64,000 nucleotides of DNA from positions 127,300 to 191,299 of the forward strand of contig NZ_JBDWXV010000001.1 of NCBI RefSeq assembly GCF_039982735.1. The letters are read 5' to 3'. Below are positions 9,089 through 16,627 of this stretch, one piece after another; position 1 is the stretch's first letter, and every line of letters starts with the position of its first letter. The translations under genes and the position numbers were made by a program. The notes below the pieces were generated by a model. It had not been told where the DNA came from, ran no database searches, and saw nothing but the letters and a program-made list of their open reading frames with translations. The stretch is from Saccharospirillum sp039982735. GTDB lineage: Bacteria; Pseudomonadota; Gammaproteobacteria; Pseudomonadales; Natronospirillaceae.

Positions 9089-9272
9089 GTGTCCGGCACC
9101 GGGTATGCCTATCTGGGGCCGGCGTAAACCCATCCATGGGGCCTAGACTTCGGGATATGAATCCCCTCCATGGGATTCACCCTCCGGGCTCGCTGCGCTC
9201 GTGCTAAAACGCTCCCGGCGTTTTAGTCCATGCCTCAGACTTCCCCAGATAGGCATACCCAGTACCCGACAC
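9089..9272 (+). repeat. Palindromic repeat family, copy A (with internal insertion)
   Basis: The arm GTGTCCGGCACCGGGTATGC pairs with the far-end GCATACCCAGTACCCGACAC, and CTATCTGGGG pairs with CCCCAGATAG. The conserved centre GGCGTAAACCCATCC then GGGGCCTAG is present. Compared with other copies it has an extra stretch with its own CTAAAACG/CGTTTTAG hairpin. Outer sequence similar to ACTCAAGATTCGGAGTT lies near 9049-9068 and, inverted, near 9283-9301. It sits between two convergent genes. Confidence 0.85.
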
Positions 9273-9317
9273 TTAGTTAAGTGCGAACTCTGAATCTTGA
9301 GTAGAAAACAGCTTGAA

Positions 9318-10367
9318 TCAGGATCGACGTCGATACAGCAAGTAAATAAAGAAGGGCGCACCGACGCCCGAGACGAAAATGCCGGCCGGTAAATCCTGAG
9401 GTAGAAAGGCAACCCGTCCTAGCAGGTCGGCCAGCAGCACCAGGCAAGCGCCGGTCAGGCCTGCTCCGAGTATTAGCCCTGTACTGGTTTGGCCCGTTAT
9501 CCGACGCGCCAAATGTGGTGCCATCAGGCCAACAAACGCCATGCCGCCTGCAAAGGCCACGGCCGAGCCGGCCAAGCCAACGCTGCACGCCAGAAGCAGT
9601 AACCGGTAATGACCCACCGCCAAACCCAGCCCCCGGGATTGCTCATCATTCATGCCCAGCAGGGTAAGAGCCCGGGCGGCCAGCAAGGCGACCGGGATCA
9701 GACAGAGCGTCCAGGGTAGTAAGCCGGTCACGTCTTTCCATTGTGCACCATAGACCGTTCCGGTCAGCCAGATGTAGGCCTGAACCGTGGTGCTCAGCGG
9801 GCTCATCACCAGAACCAGAGTCGCGACCGCCTTTAGCGCGGCGGCCAGTGCAATGCCTACCAGAACCAGCCGAATTGGTGCTACAGCACTAGTGCTACCG
9901 GGTGTCCAGGCCAGGATGTAGATGACGGTGGCGGTTAGCGCTGCAGAGGCAATGGCCACGGGTGGCAACCAGGTCAGACTGACGGTACCGGCCAGCCAGG
10001 CCAGAAACAACACAGCTCCCAGCGCGGCCCCGTCGCTGATGCCGATGATGTCAGGCGAGGCCAGGGGGTTGCGCACGATTTGCTGTAACAGCGCACCGGA
10101 AACTCCCAGGCCGGCGCCCACCAGTAGCGCCAACAAGCCTCGGGGCAGTCGTAATGTTTGAATGACAAAGCGGTGCTCGCTGGTTTCGGGTGACAGGAGC
10201 GTGGCGAGCACGTCCATCGGCGGAATTCGGGTGCTGCCCAGGCAGAGATAGAACAACAATAAGGTTAGGGTTAGCCCCAGCAACGCCAGGCACCGTCGAA
10301 AGGTCTGACGATGAATGGCCAGAGCCAGCGTTTCCGAGGCGGAACGAAACAGGTAGTGAGTGGTCAT
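9318..10367 (-). CDS. Ferric-siderophore ABC permease (FecD type), second system
   Basis: The 349-residue FecCD-family membrane protein shows LPRGLLALLVGAGLGVSGAL, QQIVRNPLASPDIIG and the C-terminal AFVGLMAPHLARRITG coupling segment. Its ATG overlaps the stop of the upstream permease (ATGA), so the two are translationally coupled and should form a heterodimer. No ATPase gene follows: after its stop there is only repeat copy A and the convergent ABC exporter-type gene. Confidence 0.92.
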   Translation of the reverse strand: MTTHYLFRSASETLALAIHRQTFRRCLALLGLTLTLLLFYLCLGSTRIPPMDVLATLLSPETSEHRFVIQTLRLPRGLLALLVGAGLGVSGALLQQIVRNPLASPDIIGISDGAALGAVLFLAWLAGTVSLTWLPPVAIASAALTATVIYILAWTPGSTSAVAPIRLVLVGIALAAALKAVATLVLVMSPLSTTVQAYIWLTGTVYGAQWKDVTGLLPWTLCLIPVALLAARALTLLGMNDEQSRGLGLAVGHYRLLLLACSVGLAGSAVAFAGGMAFVGLMAPHLARRITGQTSTGLILGAGLTGACLVLLADLLGRVAFLPQDLPAGIFVSGVGAPFFIYLLYRRRS

Positions 10368-11368
10368 AATGTCGGGCTGCGTTTACGGGCGATGGCGATA
10401 AAAACCGGGGTGCCGACCAGCGCTGTCAGGGCACCGACGGGCACTTCCTGGGGGGGGACGATAAAGCGAGACAGGGTATCGGCCCCCAACAGCAAGCTGG
10501 CCCCGAGCAGGGCGGCCGACGGCAATACCCAGCGATGATCCCGGCCGAACAAGCCGCGCGCCAGATGCGGAATGATCAGTCCGATAAATCCGATCATGCC
10601 GGCCAGTGCAACGGCACCGCCAGCCAGTAAAATGATGACCACACCGAGCGCCAGCCGGGTGACTGCCACGCGCTGGCCGAGACTGCGGGCGACGTCTTCA
10701 TCCAGCATCATCAGGTTGATCTGACGCACCAGCAGTGCGGTGCCGACTATCGCGATGCCGTAAAAGGGCAGAAAGGGAATGACGCTGCTGAGTGGTTTGC
10801 CTGCGACGGATCCACCGAGCCAGTAAAGAATGCCTTCCAGACTTTCCCGGTTAAGAATCAGCAGACCCTGAGTGAACGCCAGAAACAAGGCGGTAATGGC
10901 GGCGCCAGCCAGCACAATGCTAACCGGTGACCGGGAGGCACTGCCGGTCATGCCCAGGCTGTAAACCAGCAGCCCGGCAATGGCAGCGCCAAAGAAGGCG
11001 ATGTAGATGTAGTCTTGCAGCCGTGTCAGTGACAGAAAGGTAAACGCCATTGCTACAAAAAACAGCGCTCCGGCATTAATGCCCAGCAGGCTGGGTGAAG
11101 CCAGGCCGTTGCGGGTCATCGCCTGCATCAGGGTGCCGGCAATGGCCAGGCTGCTGCCCACCAAAGCCGCCAGAACGGCCCGATTCAGCCGGTTGGCGCG
11201 CACAATAATGTGCTCGATCTGGCTGGCGTCGTAGTTGAACAGGGCGTTGATGACCGTGGCAAACGAGATGGCCGTTTGCCCCAGGGCGATGCTGGCAAGG
11301 GTGGTTGCCAGTAACAGCGCCAGGCACAGGGTCAGCCCCAGTGCCTTGACCGGCAGGGTGGACAGCAC
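10364..11368 (-). CDS. Ferric-siderophore ABC permease (FecC type), second system
   Basis: The 334-residue FecCD-family permease has LNRAVLAALVGSSLAIAGTL, MQAMTRNGLASPSLLG and a C-terminal GFIGLIIPHLARGLFG coupling loop. It starts with GTG behind an AGAGGAATAACC ribosome site, 15 bases after the binding protein stop, and overlaps the next permease by four bases. The order binding protein, permease, permease is a standard iron-siderophore operon apart from the missing ATPase. Confidence 0.92.
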   Translation of the reverse strand: MLSTLPVKALGLTLCLALLLATTLASIALGQTAISFATVINALFNYDASQIEHIIVRANRLNRAVLAALVGSSLAIAGTLMQAMTRNGLASPSLLGINAGALFFVAMAFTFLSLTRLQDYIYIAFFGAAIAGLLVYSLGMTGSASRSPVSIVLAGAAITALFLAFTQGLLILNRESLEGILYWLGGSVAGKPLSSVIPFLPFYGIAIVGTALLVRQINLMMLDEDVARSLGQRVAVTRLALGVVIILLAGGAVALAGMIGFIGLIIPHLARGLFGRDHRWVLPSAALLGASLLLGADTLSRFIVPPQEVPVGALTALVGTPVFIAIARKRSPTL

Positions 11369-11383
11369 GGTTATTCCTCTGGG

Positions 11384-12301
11384 TTAGTCGAGGCCGTAGT
11401 GTTCAAACACGCTGTCGACCATGCGTTCAGCGGCGATGGGGCCGCCGCCCATGTTCCAGTCAACCTCGTTGACCCGGTAGACCTGATCGTTCTGCACTGC
11501 TGTCAGCGTGTTCCACAGCGGGTGGGAGGTCCAGCTGTTGAAGTTTTCCATTACCGTCAGGTCGGTTTCTGTCATGAACATGAAGAATACGTCGGCGTTC
11601 ATGCTGGGAATGCTTTCCTTGGAGGTCAGCTTCACGCCCCAGATGTCTTCCTGGTGGCCAGCCGGGCGCTCAAACCCCAGCTCGTTCAGAATGTTGCCGG
11701 CGAAGCTGGAGTAGTAAATGCGGGCGTGGTCATTACGAAAGTTCAGCAACGCTACTTCCTGTGGCCAGTCTACGTCGGTCTCGGAAACCTGTTGCTGAAA
11801 TGACTGAATGCGTGCATCCCATTGGTCATTCCATTCGGCGGCTGTATCGGCGGTGCCGGTTGCCTCGGCAACCAGATCAAGCGTTTCCTTGAACTGGAAA
11901 ACGGTCTCATGCATCACCGTCGGGGCGATCTGGTTCAACTGGTTGTAGATTTTTTCATGGCGCATCTTAGCGCCGATAATGACATCGGGATTCAGCGCGG
12001 CAATGGCTTCCAGGTTCGGCTGAGTTTCAAGACCCACATGGCTCACCCCGGCCAGCTCTTCACGCAGGTAATGGTACATCGGTTGCTCAACCCAGGAGTC
12101 GACGACACCCACGGGTGTAATGCCCAGCGCCACTGCAGCGTCGTTGGCACCCTGGTAAAGAGTGACGACGCGCTGCGCCGGAGCGTCCAGTTCAGCAGTG
12201 CCCATGGCATGAGGAATACTAATGGATTCTGCATTTGCGAAAGACAATGATGCCACCAATATCAGGCTGAACAGGGTAGTAGAGGTAAGACGATGAGCCA
12301 C
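11384..12301 (-). CDS. Iron-siderophore periplasmic binding protein (FecB type), second system
   Basis: The 305-residue protein has a Sec signal peptide (SLILVASLSFANA) followed by a siderophore-binding-protein fold: RVVTLYQGANDAAVALGITPVG and LNPDVIIGAKM in the N-lobe. The GTG at 12301 is chosen because GGGAG stands six bases before it; a TTG two codons upstream is also possible. It is the first gene of an operon with two permeases. Two Fur-like palindromes lie upstream, so iron repression is expected. Confidence 0.9.
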   Translation of the reverse strand: MAHRLTSTTLFSLILVASLSFANAESISIPHAMGTAELDAPAQRVVTLYQGANDAAVALGITPVGVVDSWVEQPMYHYLREELAGVSHVGLETQPNLEAIAALNPDVIIGAKMRHEKIYNQLNQIAPTVMHETVFQFKETLDLVAEATGTADTAAEWNDQWDARIQSFQQQVSETDVDWPQEVALLNFRNDHARIYYSSFAGNILNELGFERPAGHQEDIWGVKLTSKESIPSMNADVFFMFMTETDLTVMENFNSWTSHPLWNTLTAVQNDQVYRVNEVDWNMGGGPIAAERMVDSVFEHYGLD

Positions 12302-12339
12302 GGACAACTCCCGAGATAGGTTAGGGATTGCTGATAGTA

Positions 12340-12362
12340 TTGATAGTTGTTCTTATTATCAA
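12340..12362. promoter_or_regulatory. Fur-like palindrome in the leader of the second importer operon
   Basis: TTGATAG at the left and TTATCAA at the right flank a central TTGTTCTTA, giving a degenerate inverted repeat resembling a Fur site about 40-60 bases before the binding-protein start. Confidence 0.4.
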
Positions 12363-12431
12363 CCGCATCTTTCGGTGTGCCAATAAAATGCGTTGTGGTT
12401 CGGCAATGTGACGTAATTAACACATTCTAGT

Positions 12432-12460
12432 TTGCAAATGATAACTATTATCATTAATAT
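12432..12460 (+). promoter_or_regulatory. Fur box embedded in a plus-strand sigma-70-like promoter
   Basis: AATGATAA, a three-base centre and TTATCATT (12437-12455) form a perfect 19-bp palindromic Fur box. On the plus strand TTGCAA (12432-12437) and TAATAT (12455-12460) are separated by exactly 17 bases, so the box fills the promoter spacer. Being a palindrome, it can also serve the minus-strand importer operon beginning at 12301. Confidence 0.7.
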
Positions 12461-12466
12461 AGATTT

Positions 12467-12662
12467 CGAAGGTCGATTCAGCGTGGGTCCCCGGGAAAGG
12501 AGCACGGTCCGGAACCGGGGTAAATGGAAGTCGACTCGTCAACGCGTTTGTCCACCCTCTGTCGCAAAGGCGTTGGCTGAGTGCCAACAAGGTCGTTGAA
12601 CACGCTGAATGGTTTCCAGCCGGGATTTTTCCCCTCCAACGTTAAATCCCGGCTGGTTTTTT
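12467..12662 (+). ncRNA. Candidate Fur-regulated small RNA
   Basis: From the expected start of the Fur-boxed promoter to the terminator T-run is about 195 bases with no well-supported open reading frame. Hairpins are possible at 12489-12520 (CCCCGG with CCGGGG) and 12572-12588 (GTTGGC with GCCAAC), followed by the terminator stem. This is the layout of an iron-responsive regulatory RNA of the RyhB/PrrF kind, but no sequence similarity to those is claimed. An alternative is the 5' leader of the small ORF at 12701. Confidence 0.4.
12616..12662 (+). terminator. Strong rho-independent terminator with no obvious upstream gene
   Basis: CCAGCCGGGATTT pairs perfectly with AAATCCCGGCTGG and is followed by six T residues. 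There is no convincing plus-strand protein gene in front of it, which is why a non-coding transcript is proposed. Confidence 0.88.
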
Positions 12663-12700
12663 ATTGAATAACACCCTTCACACAGGAGCTCGACATCACC

Positions 12701-12805
12701 ATGGAACTGCGCAGCAAACTGTGGGCGCTGATGGCGACCACGCTGTTATTCACCCTGGCCTTATCTCTCAACCCTTCCAGTATGACAATCTTCGCCGGGT
12801 TATAA
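12701..12805 (+). CDS. Possible 34-residue membrane peptide or truncated gene start
   Basis: An ATG preceded by AGGAG (13 bases upstream) opens a 34-codon frame beginning MELRSKLWALMATTLLFTLA, that is, a charged N-terminus and one hydrophobic helix. The TAA lies at the left outer end of repeat copy B (about 12805). It may be a genuine small membrane protein, or the N-terminus of a sensor or exported protein cut off when the repeat arrived. No family could be assigned. Confidence 0.3.
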   Translation: MELRSKLWALMATTLLFTLALSLNPSSMTIFAGL

Positions 12806-12847
12806 CTCAAGATTCGGAGTTCGGGTTTGTTTTGGTAACTGGAGTCC

Positions 12848-12960
12848 GTGTCAGGCACCGGGTATGCCTATCTGGGGTCGGCGTAAACCCATCCATGGGG
12901 CCTAGACTGAAGCATCCATGCTTCAGACTACCCCAGATAGGCACACCCGGCACCTGACAC
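12848..12960 (+). repeat. Palindromic repeat family, copy B
   Basis: The arm GTGTCAGGCACCGGGTATGC is answered by GCACACCCGGCACCTGACAC, and CTATCTGGGG pairs with CCCCAGATAG. The centre carries GGCGTAAACCCATCC, GGGGCCTAGAC and an inner TGAAGCAT/ATGCTTCA hairpin. An outer ACTCAAGATTCGGAGTT lies at about 12805-12821. This is the clearest copy and serves as reference. It lies between the candidate peptide and the VWA lipoprotein gene. Confidence 0.9.
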
Positions 12961-13016
12961 TCTGTTGGTTGCAAACTCCGTATCTTTATTTATAGCCCGG
13001 CGCGAACCCCCTTTGT

Positions 13017-13712
13017 TCAGTTCATGGCCACCAACCGGTCCAGGCGCTCCAGATCGTTAATTACTCGCCATTGGCCACCGCCTTCCATTACCCGTTTCTG
13101 CCAGGCGTTCAGTCTATTCTCATAATCGCGCGGGTCGATGTTGTCCCGGGTTAGCTTGGTGACGTTCAATGCAACCACTTCGATCCCGGCGACATCAATC
13201 GGGAAATCCCGAACATGGCCTTCCGGTAAATCCTCTTCCAGATCACTGAACACCAGAATGGTTTTTTCATCGGCATCGGTTTCGTTCAGAAAATCAATCG
13301 CCTGCAATACACCGCCGGTAATGTCGGTATGGGCACTGCCGCGGACCAGTTCGGAAGTAAACGTCTGCACATGGTGCTGAAACAGACGCTTCTGGTCGTT
13401 GGCGGTGCTTGGCCGCACATCAAAGGTTGCCTTGGCGATGATGTCTTCTTCGTTGAAGCTGGCGCTGTCGATGCGCGCCAGCGCCAGGGAGTCACCGCTG
13501 TCGAGCGTTGCCAGCAGGTAGTTCATGATGGTCTCGGCTTTGTCGAGTTGCTCGGTGTAGGTGCCCGAGGTGTCGATCAGCATGTAGACCGCCCGGCTTT
13601 TGATTGGCGACTCTCCGCAACCGGCCAACAGGCCGGTGCTGAGCAGTGCCGTGATCAGCAGCACAGTCATGATGTGACGGCTGAGTCTGGCTGAATCGGT
13701 CACGAGTTTCAT
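13017..13712 (-). CDS. VWA-domain lipoprotein
   Basis: The 231-residue product has a lipoprotein signal ending LLAGC (Cys32) and then a von Willebrand factor A-like domain. The strand AVYMLIDTSGT (Asp47, Ser49, Thr51) looks like a metal-ion-dependent adhesion site. Further on, an HTDITGGV segment and KTILVFSDLEED match later strands of that fold. The N-terminal arginines and hydrophobic stretch place it in the periplasm on a lipid anchor. It overlaps the upstream membrane protein gene by four bases, so the two are made together and probably act together. The partner and process are unknown. Confidence 0.7.
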   Translation of the reverse strand: MKLVTDSARLSRHIMTVLLITALLSTGLLAGCGESPIKSRAVYMLIDTSGTYTEQLDKAETIMNYLLATLDSGDSLALARIDSASFNEEDIIAKATFDVRPSTANDQKRLFQHHVQTFTSELVRGSAHTDITGGVLQAIDFLNETDADEKTILVFSDLEEDLPEGHVRDFPIDVAGIEVVALNVTKLTRDNIDPRDYENRLNAWQKRVMEGGGQWRVINDLERLDRLVAMN

Positions 13713-15238
13713 GGGGTGACCTCCTGAGTATCGTTTAGGACGGGTTCAACCTTGGTGCTCCGGTTGCGCTTGGATTTACTCGCGACTGCCGGGGCCTCGT
13801 CTGTATCCTTTTTGGTCTTGGCGGACACAGTGGTTTCGTTCAGATCCGGCGCCGTGGAGCGGTGGCGGATCAGCCGTTCAACACCCAGCGGCACCATGAT
13901 GATCAGGTCATAAAGGTGCGCCAGTATTTTGCAGGCATGGTTGGCCAGGTTGCCGACCAAACGCAGCGCTACCGCAACCGTGCGCAATACACCGACAACC
14001 ACCATTCCAAGCACGCTGCGCAGTGAATGAATGAAAGACTCCAGCGGGATTGCCACAAAGGCCAGCGCGAACGGCAGAATAAAGCCCATCACCATCTGAC
14101 CGATGGATGGAATCCAGCGAAACTGAGCTTCAACCACACCGACGCCAGCCAGTGATTGTTGCAGGGCTGCGCGGTCGAGCGCGAGCAGGTCACGCATGTA
14201 AGCCAGAGAGGCTTCAATGGTGGCCAATATAGTCAGCAGCGTAAGTGTGACGACAATCATGCGCCGGCGCATGCGGTCGTCCATGCTGCCGATGACGGGA
14301 AACAGGTGCGTGATGCGCAACGATTCCAGCAGGAACAAGCCCATGGCAATTTCAATCAGAATGATCACCAGCGCCGCGATATCTGACATGCGCAGCGAGC
14401 CAATGGTGGCGGTACCGCCCACCATTTCTGACATGGGCAGGGCGATCAGCTGGAAGTTAATTAACCCGCCCATGGCCGCGATGATCAGGACCAACCCGGA
14501 GATGAAAAACTGGGTTAACGAAGACGACAGCAATGAATTGGCCGCCGCATCTTCGTTGTTGCGAATCGATTCATAGCGATCCATCTGCCCATCGATCATG
14601 CGGGTGCGCTCTTCCAGACTGTCGAGCGTGGTTTCGACTTTGCCCATGGTGGTTTTCAGCGTGCGCCACTGGGGGTGCATTTTGGCCAAATGCCCATGAC
14701 GTTCCAGTGTGGCTTTCTGAAAGGCTTTCAGGGTTTCTTCGTGTGAGTCTTCAATCGCGTCTTTGATGTTATCGAGAATCTTGTTCAGCGCTGGGTCGGC
14801 ACTCTTCGGCAATGCCGAGATGGTATCGACCACATCCGACCAGGCTGGTGGCAGGGGCGCCGACAGCGAGCTGGCCTGATAATCGGCCTCGATTTTTTCA
14901 ATCGCATCGGCCAGCGTGCGGTGCAAACTGGGGTAGTGCGCCAGATCCCGCGCCACCAGGGTACTGACCCGGGTGAATTCGCGTTCAATGGCTTTTTCCG
15001 CAGCGGTTCGACCCAGCGCCATCAGCACATCACGATTACGCTGGCTGAGCCGGTGCTCCAGCTTCAATACAGAACGCGATGCCAGGCGCAGTGCGGTAAA
15101 CACCGCGCGGCCGGTAGTGGAAAACAAATGATGCGCCTGCTGGCGCCCGAGATAGAGCACAGTAACGAGTAAAACCAGCCAGATCGCGGCCGAGATGGCG
15201 GCGGAATCAGACCAGACAGTGAGCAGTTGTTGAAACAT
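13709..15238 (-). CDS. Large multi-helix membrane protein of unknown function, coupled to VWA lipoprotein
   Basis: The 509-residue product has an N-terminal membrane helix (about residues 15-35), a long charged alpha-helical region (about residues 40-235, coiled-coil-like), a central set of hydrophobic helices (about 245-420) and a basic, Lys/Thr-rich C-terminal tail. The ATG at 15238 follows a GGAGGT ribosome site; upstream in-frame codons would run into repeat copy C and are rejected. Its stop overlaps the ATG of the VWA lipoprotein. No family is recognised. The soluble helical part followed by a membrane bundle is loosely reminiscent of ExbB/MotA-type proteins, but no motif confirms this. 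Confidence 0.7.
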   Translation of the reverse strand: MFQQLLTVWSDSAAISAAIWLVLLVTVLYLGRQQAHHLFSTTGRAVFTALRLASRSVLKLEHRLSQRNRDVLMALGRTAAEKAIEREFTRVSTLVARDLAHYPSLHRTLADAIEKIEADYQASSLSAPLPPAWSDVVDTISALPKSADPALNKILDNIKDAIEDSHEETLKAFQKATLERHGHLAKMHPQWRTLKTTMGKVETTLDSLEERTRMIDGQMDRYESIRNNEDAAANSLLSSSLTQFFISGLVLIIAAMGGLINFQLIALPMSEMVGGTATIGSLRMSDIAALVIILIEIAMGLFLLESLRITHLFPVIGSMDDRMRRRMIVVTLTLLTILATIEASLAYMRDLLALDRAALQQSLAGVGVVEAQFRWIPSIGQMVMGFILPFALAFVAIPLESFIHSLRSVLGMVVVGVLRTVAVALRLVGNLANHACKILAHLYDLIIMVPLGVERLIRHRSTAPDLNETTVSAKTKKDTDEAPAVASKSKRNRSTKVEPVLNDTQEVTP

Positions 15239-15320
15239 CGCAGAACCTCCGTTGAGTTGACAGGACGGAGTGTCGGCCAGGGCGGTGAAAATTCTGTGAG
15301 TTTCGTGGGGATGGTCCGCG

Positions 15321-15427
15321 GTGGGTGCCGGTGTTGCCTCTGTGGGGTCGGCGTGAATCCGTCCATGGAGCCTAGGCCGCAGCATCCCTGCTGCGGACTC
15401 CCCCACAGAGGCAACACCGGCACCCAC
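15321..15427 (+). repeat. Palindromic repeat family, copy C
   Basis: GTGGGTGCCGGTGTTGCC pairs perfectly with GGCAACACCGGCACCCAC and TCTGTGGGG with CCCCACAGA. The arm sequence differs from copy B at several places, with matching changes on the other side. The centre GGCGTGAATCCGTCC and GGAGCCTAGG is retained, with an inner GCAGCA/TGCTGC hairpin. Right outer sequence CGAACTTGAGT lies near 15449-15459. It sits in a divergent promoter region. Confidence 0.88.
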
Positions 15428-15485
15428 TGCTAGCAGTGTGCCAACTCCGAACTTGAGTACTGAAACCCCTCCTGACGACTACTGA

Positions 15486-15686
15486 CAGTCCGAGCGGGTG
15501 GTCTGGCCATTGGGGCTGGTCTTCTGGGGCAGCGTCTGGACGCTGCTGACCTGGTGTGAGTTGCGCACCGATTTTCGGATGTTGCGGGTGGACCGCATTG
15601 TCGAGTGCGAGGTGCTGGAGGAGGAATTTGAGGAGACCACCCGGATCTCTCTGCAACAGATTCTCAGAAAAAATGAGTTGGCCTAG
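15486..15686 (+). pseudogene. C-terminal remnant of a YafY-type WYL-domain regulator
   Basis: The reading frame encodes VWPLGLVFWGSVWTLLTWCE followed by LRTDFRMLRVDRI, which is the typical C-terminal part of HTH-WYL transcriptional regulators of the YafY group. The N-terminal HTH and most of the WYL core are missing: the frame begins after a TGA at 15483 and next to repeat copy C. It is interpreted as a decayed gene fragment. A GTG at 15498 could in principle start a 62-residue peptide, but without a ribosome site. Confidence 0.65.
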
Positions 15687-15715
15687 TAAAGGCTTTTGGT
15701 TTAATTTCTCAAATT

Positions 15716-15757
15716 AATCCAAAATGGTTTAAAGGTAAGAAATAAACCAATTTGGTT
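15716..15757 (+). promoter_or_regulatory. Repeated CCAA-GGTT operator-like sites before satD
   Basis: AACCAA-T-TTGGTT (15745-15757) is a perfect palindrome. A related TCCAAAATGGTT lies at about 15718-15729, and a further ATTGGTT half-site follows at about 15763. The spacing suggests a regulator binding in front of satD, whose own product ends in a helix-turn-helix-like region. The regulator itself is not identified. Confidence 0.45.
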
Positions 15758-15789
15758 GATTTATTGGTTGAGCCACCTAAACTGCAGCT

Positions 15790-16419
15790 ATGAACCGACT
15801 GATTGTAATAGCAGACATCGTTGCCTCCAGGGATATTGCCAACCGGGCTGCCGTTCAGCACGACCTTAAAAAGACATTGGATGGCTTGAATCGGCAAACC
15901 GACGGCCTGCTCTCACCCTATACCATCACCCTGGGCGATGAGTTTCAGGCTGTGTTGAGCACGGCTGGTCGGGTCTTTACCGATATGCTGGCCATTCGGG
16001 CGGCGGTTTACCCCGTTCGGCTGCGCTTTGCGGTGTCGGTTGGCACCCTGGCCACGCCCATCAACCCGAACCAGGCCATCGGGATGGACGGCCCGGCCTT
16101 TCATGCCGCCCGGGAACGCATCGAACAGCTTAAACAGGGTGACCATCAGTTGGCTCTGGCCGGTGAATTTCCAGGCCAGCCACAAGACCTGATACACAGC
16201 ACCCTGAATTTACTCGACCGCCACTGGCAGAGCTGGCAGGCCAATCGCCTGGTGATCTTGCACCGCCTGCTGCAGGGCGATACCGTAGCGACGCTGGCTG
16301 CATCACTGAAGATTAGTGAACAGGCGGTTTACAAGAATATTCGCCAGGGCGGGCTGGACGATGTAACGGACAGCATCCAAACCCTAACCCGATACTTGGA
16401 TGCAGCTCTGGCAGAATGA
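15790..16419 (+). CDS. SatD family protein
   Basis: The 209-residue product matches the SatD family. It opens MNRLIVIADIVASRDIANRA and contains the central LGDEFQAVLS block and RLRFAVSVGTL strand, then a C-terminal helix-turn-helix-like segment (ATLAASLKISEQAVYKNIRQ, about residues 168-187). The central LGDEFQ block superficially resembles a nucleotidyl-cyclase-type core. SatD biochemistry is not established to my knowledge. Palindromic sites lie directly upstream. The following gene encodes a membrane protein in the same direction, separated only by repeat copy D. Confidence 0.75.
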   Translation: MNRLIVIADIVASRDIANRAAVQHDLKKTLDGLNRQTDGLLSPYTITLGDEFQAVLSTAGRVFTDMLAIRAAVYPVRLRFAVSVGTLATPINPNQAIGMDGPAFHAARERIEQLKQGDHQLALAGEFPGQPQDLIHSTLNLLDRHWQSWQANRLVILHRLLQGDTVATLAASLKISEQAVYKNIRQGGLDDVTDSIQTLTRYLDAALAE

Positions 16420-16448
16420 GTTGGGGTTTGCTTTCGTGCTAGGAGTCC

Positions 16449-16576
16449 GTGTCAGGCACTGGGTATAGCTATCTGGGGTCGGGATGAACCCTTCCATGGG
16501 GCCTAGACTGAAGCCGATGCGTCGGACCGATCCATACTTCAGACTTCCCCAGATAGCTATACCCGGCACCTGACAC
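16449..16576 (+). repeat. Palindromic repeat family, copy D
   Basis: GTGTCAGGCACTGGGTATAG pairs with CTATACCCGGCACCTGACAC, followed by CTATCTGGGG with CCCCAGATAG. The changed bases (TATAG against CTATA) are compensated. The centre is GGGATGAACCCTTCC and GGGGCCTAGAC, and the inner hairpin is longer (TGAAG/CTTCA enclosing CCGA/TCGG). It is located between satD and the following membrane protein gene. Confidence 0.87.
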
Positions 16577-16627
16577 TTAGCTGGTTGCGAGCTCAGACAC
16601 TAGATCACTCTATGAGGGAACAAATCG

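Noticed and set aside
12403..12425. AATGTG-N10-CACATT palindrome upstream of the second importer
   Set aside because: Spacing does not match CRP or FNR sites and no regulator could be named, so it is not listed as a site.
12484..12600. Short plus-strand frames within the candidate small RNA
   Set aside because: They begin with GTG or ATG without ribosome sites, differ in frame, and resemble no HemP or other iron-linked small protein.
15239..15427. Upstream extension of the large membrane protein gene
   Set aside because: It lies in repeat copy C and the leader; the ATG at 15238 has a GGAGGT site.
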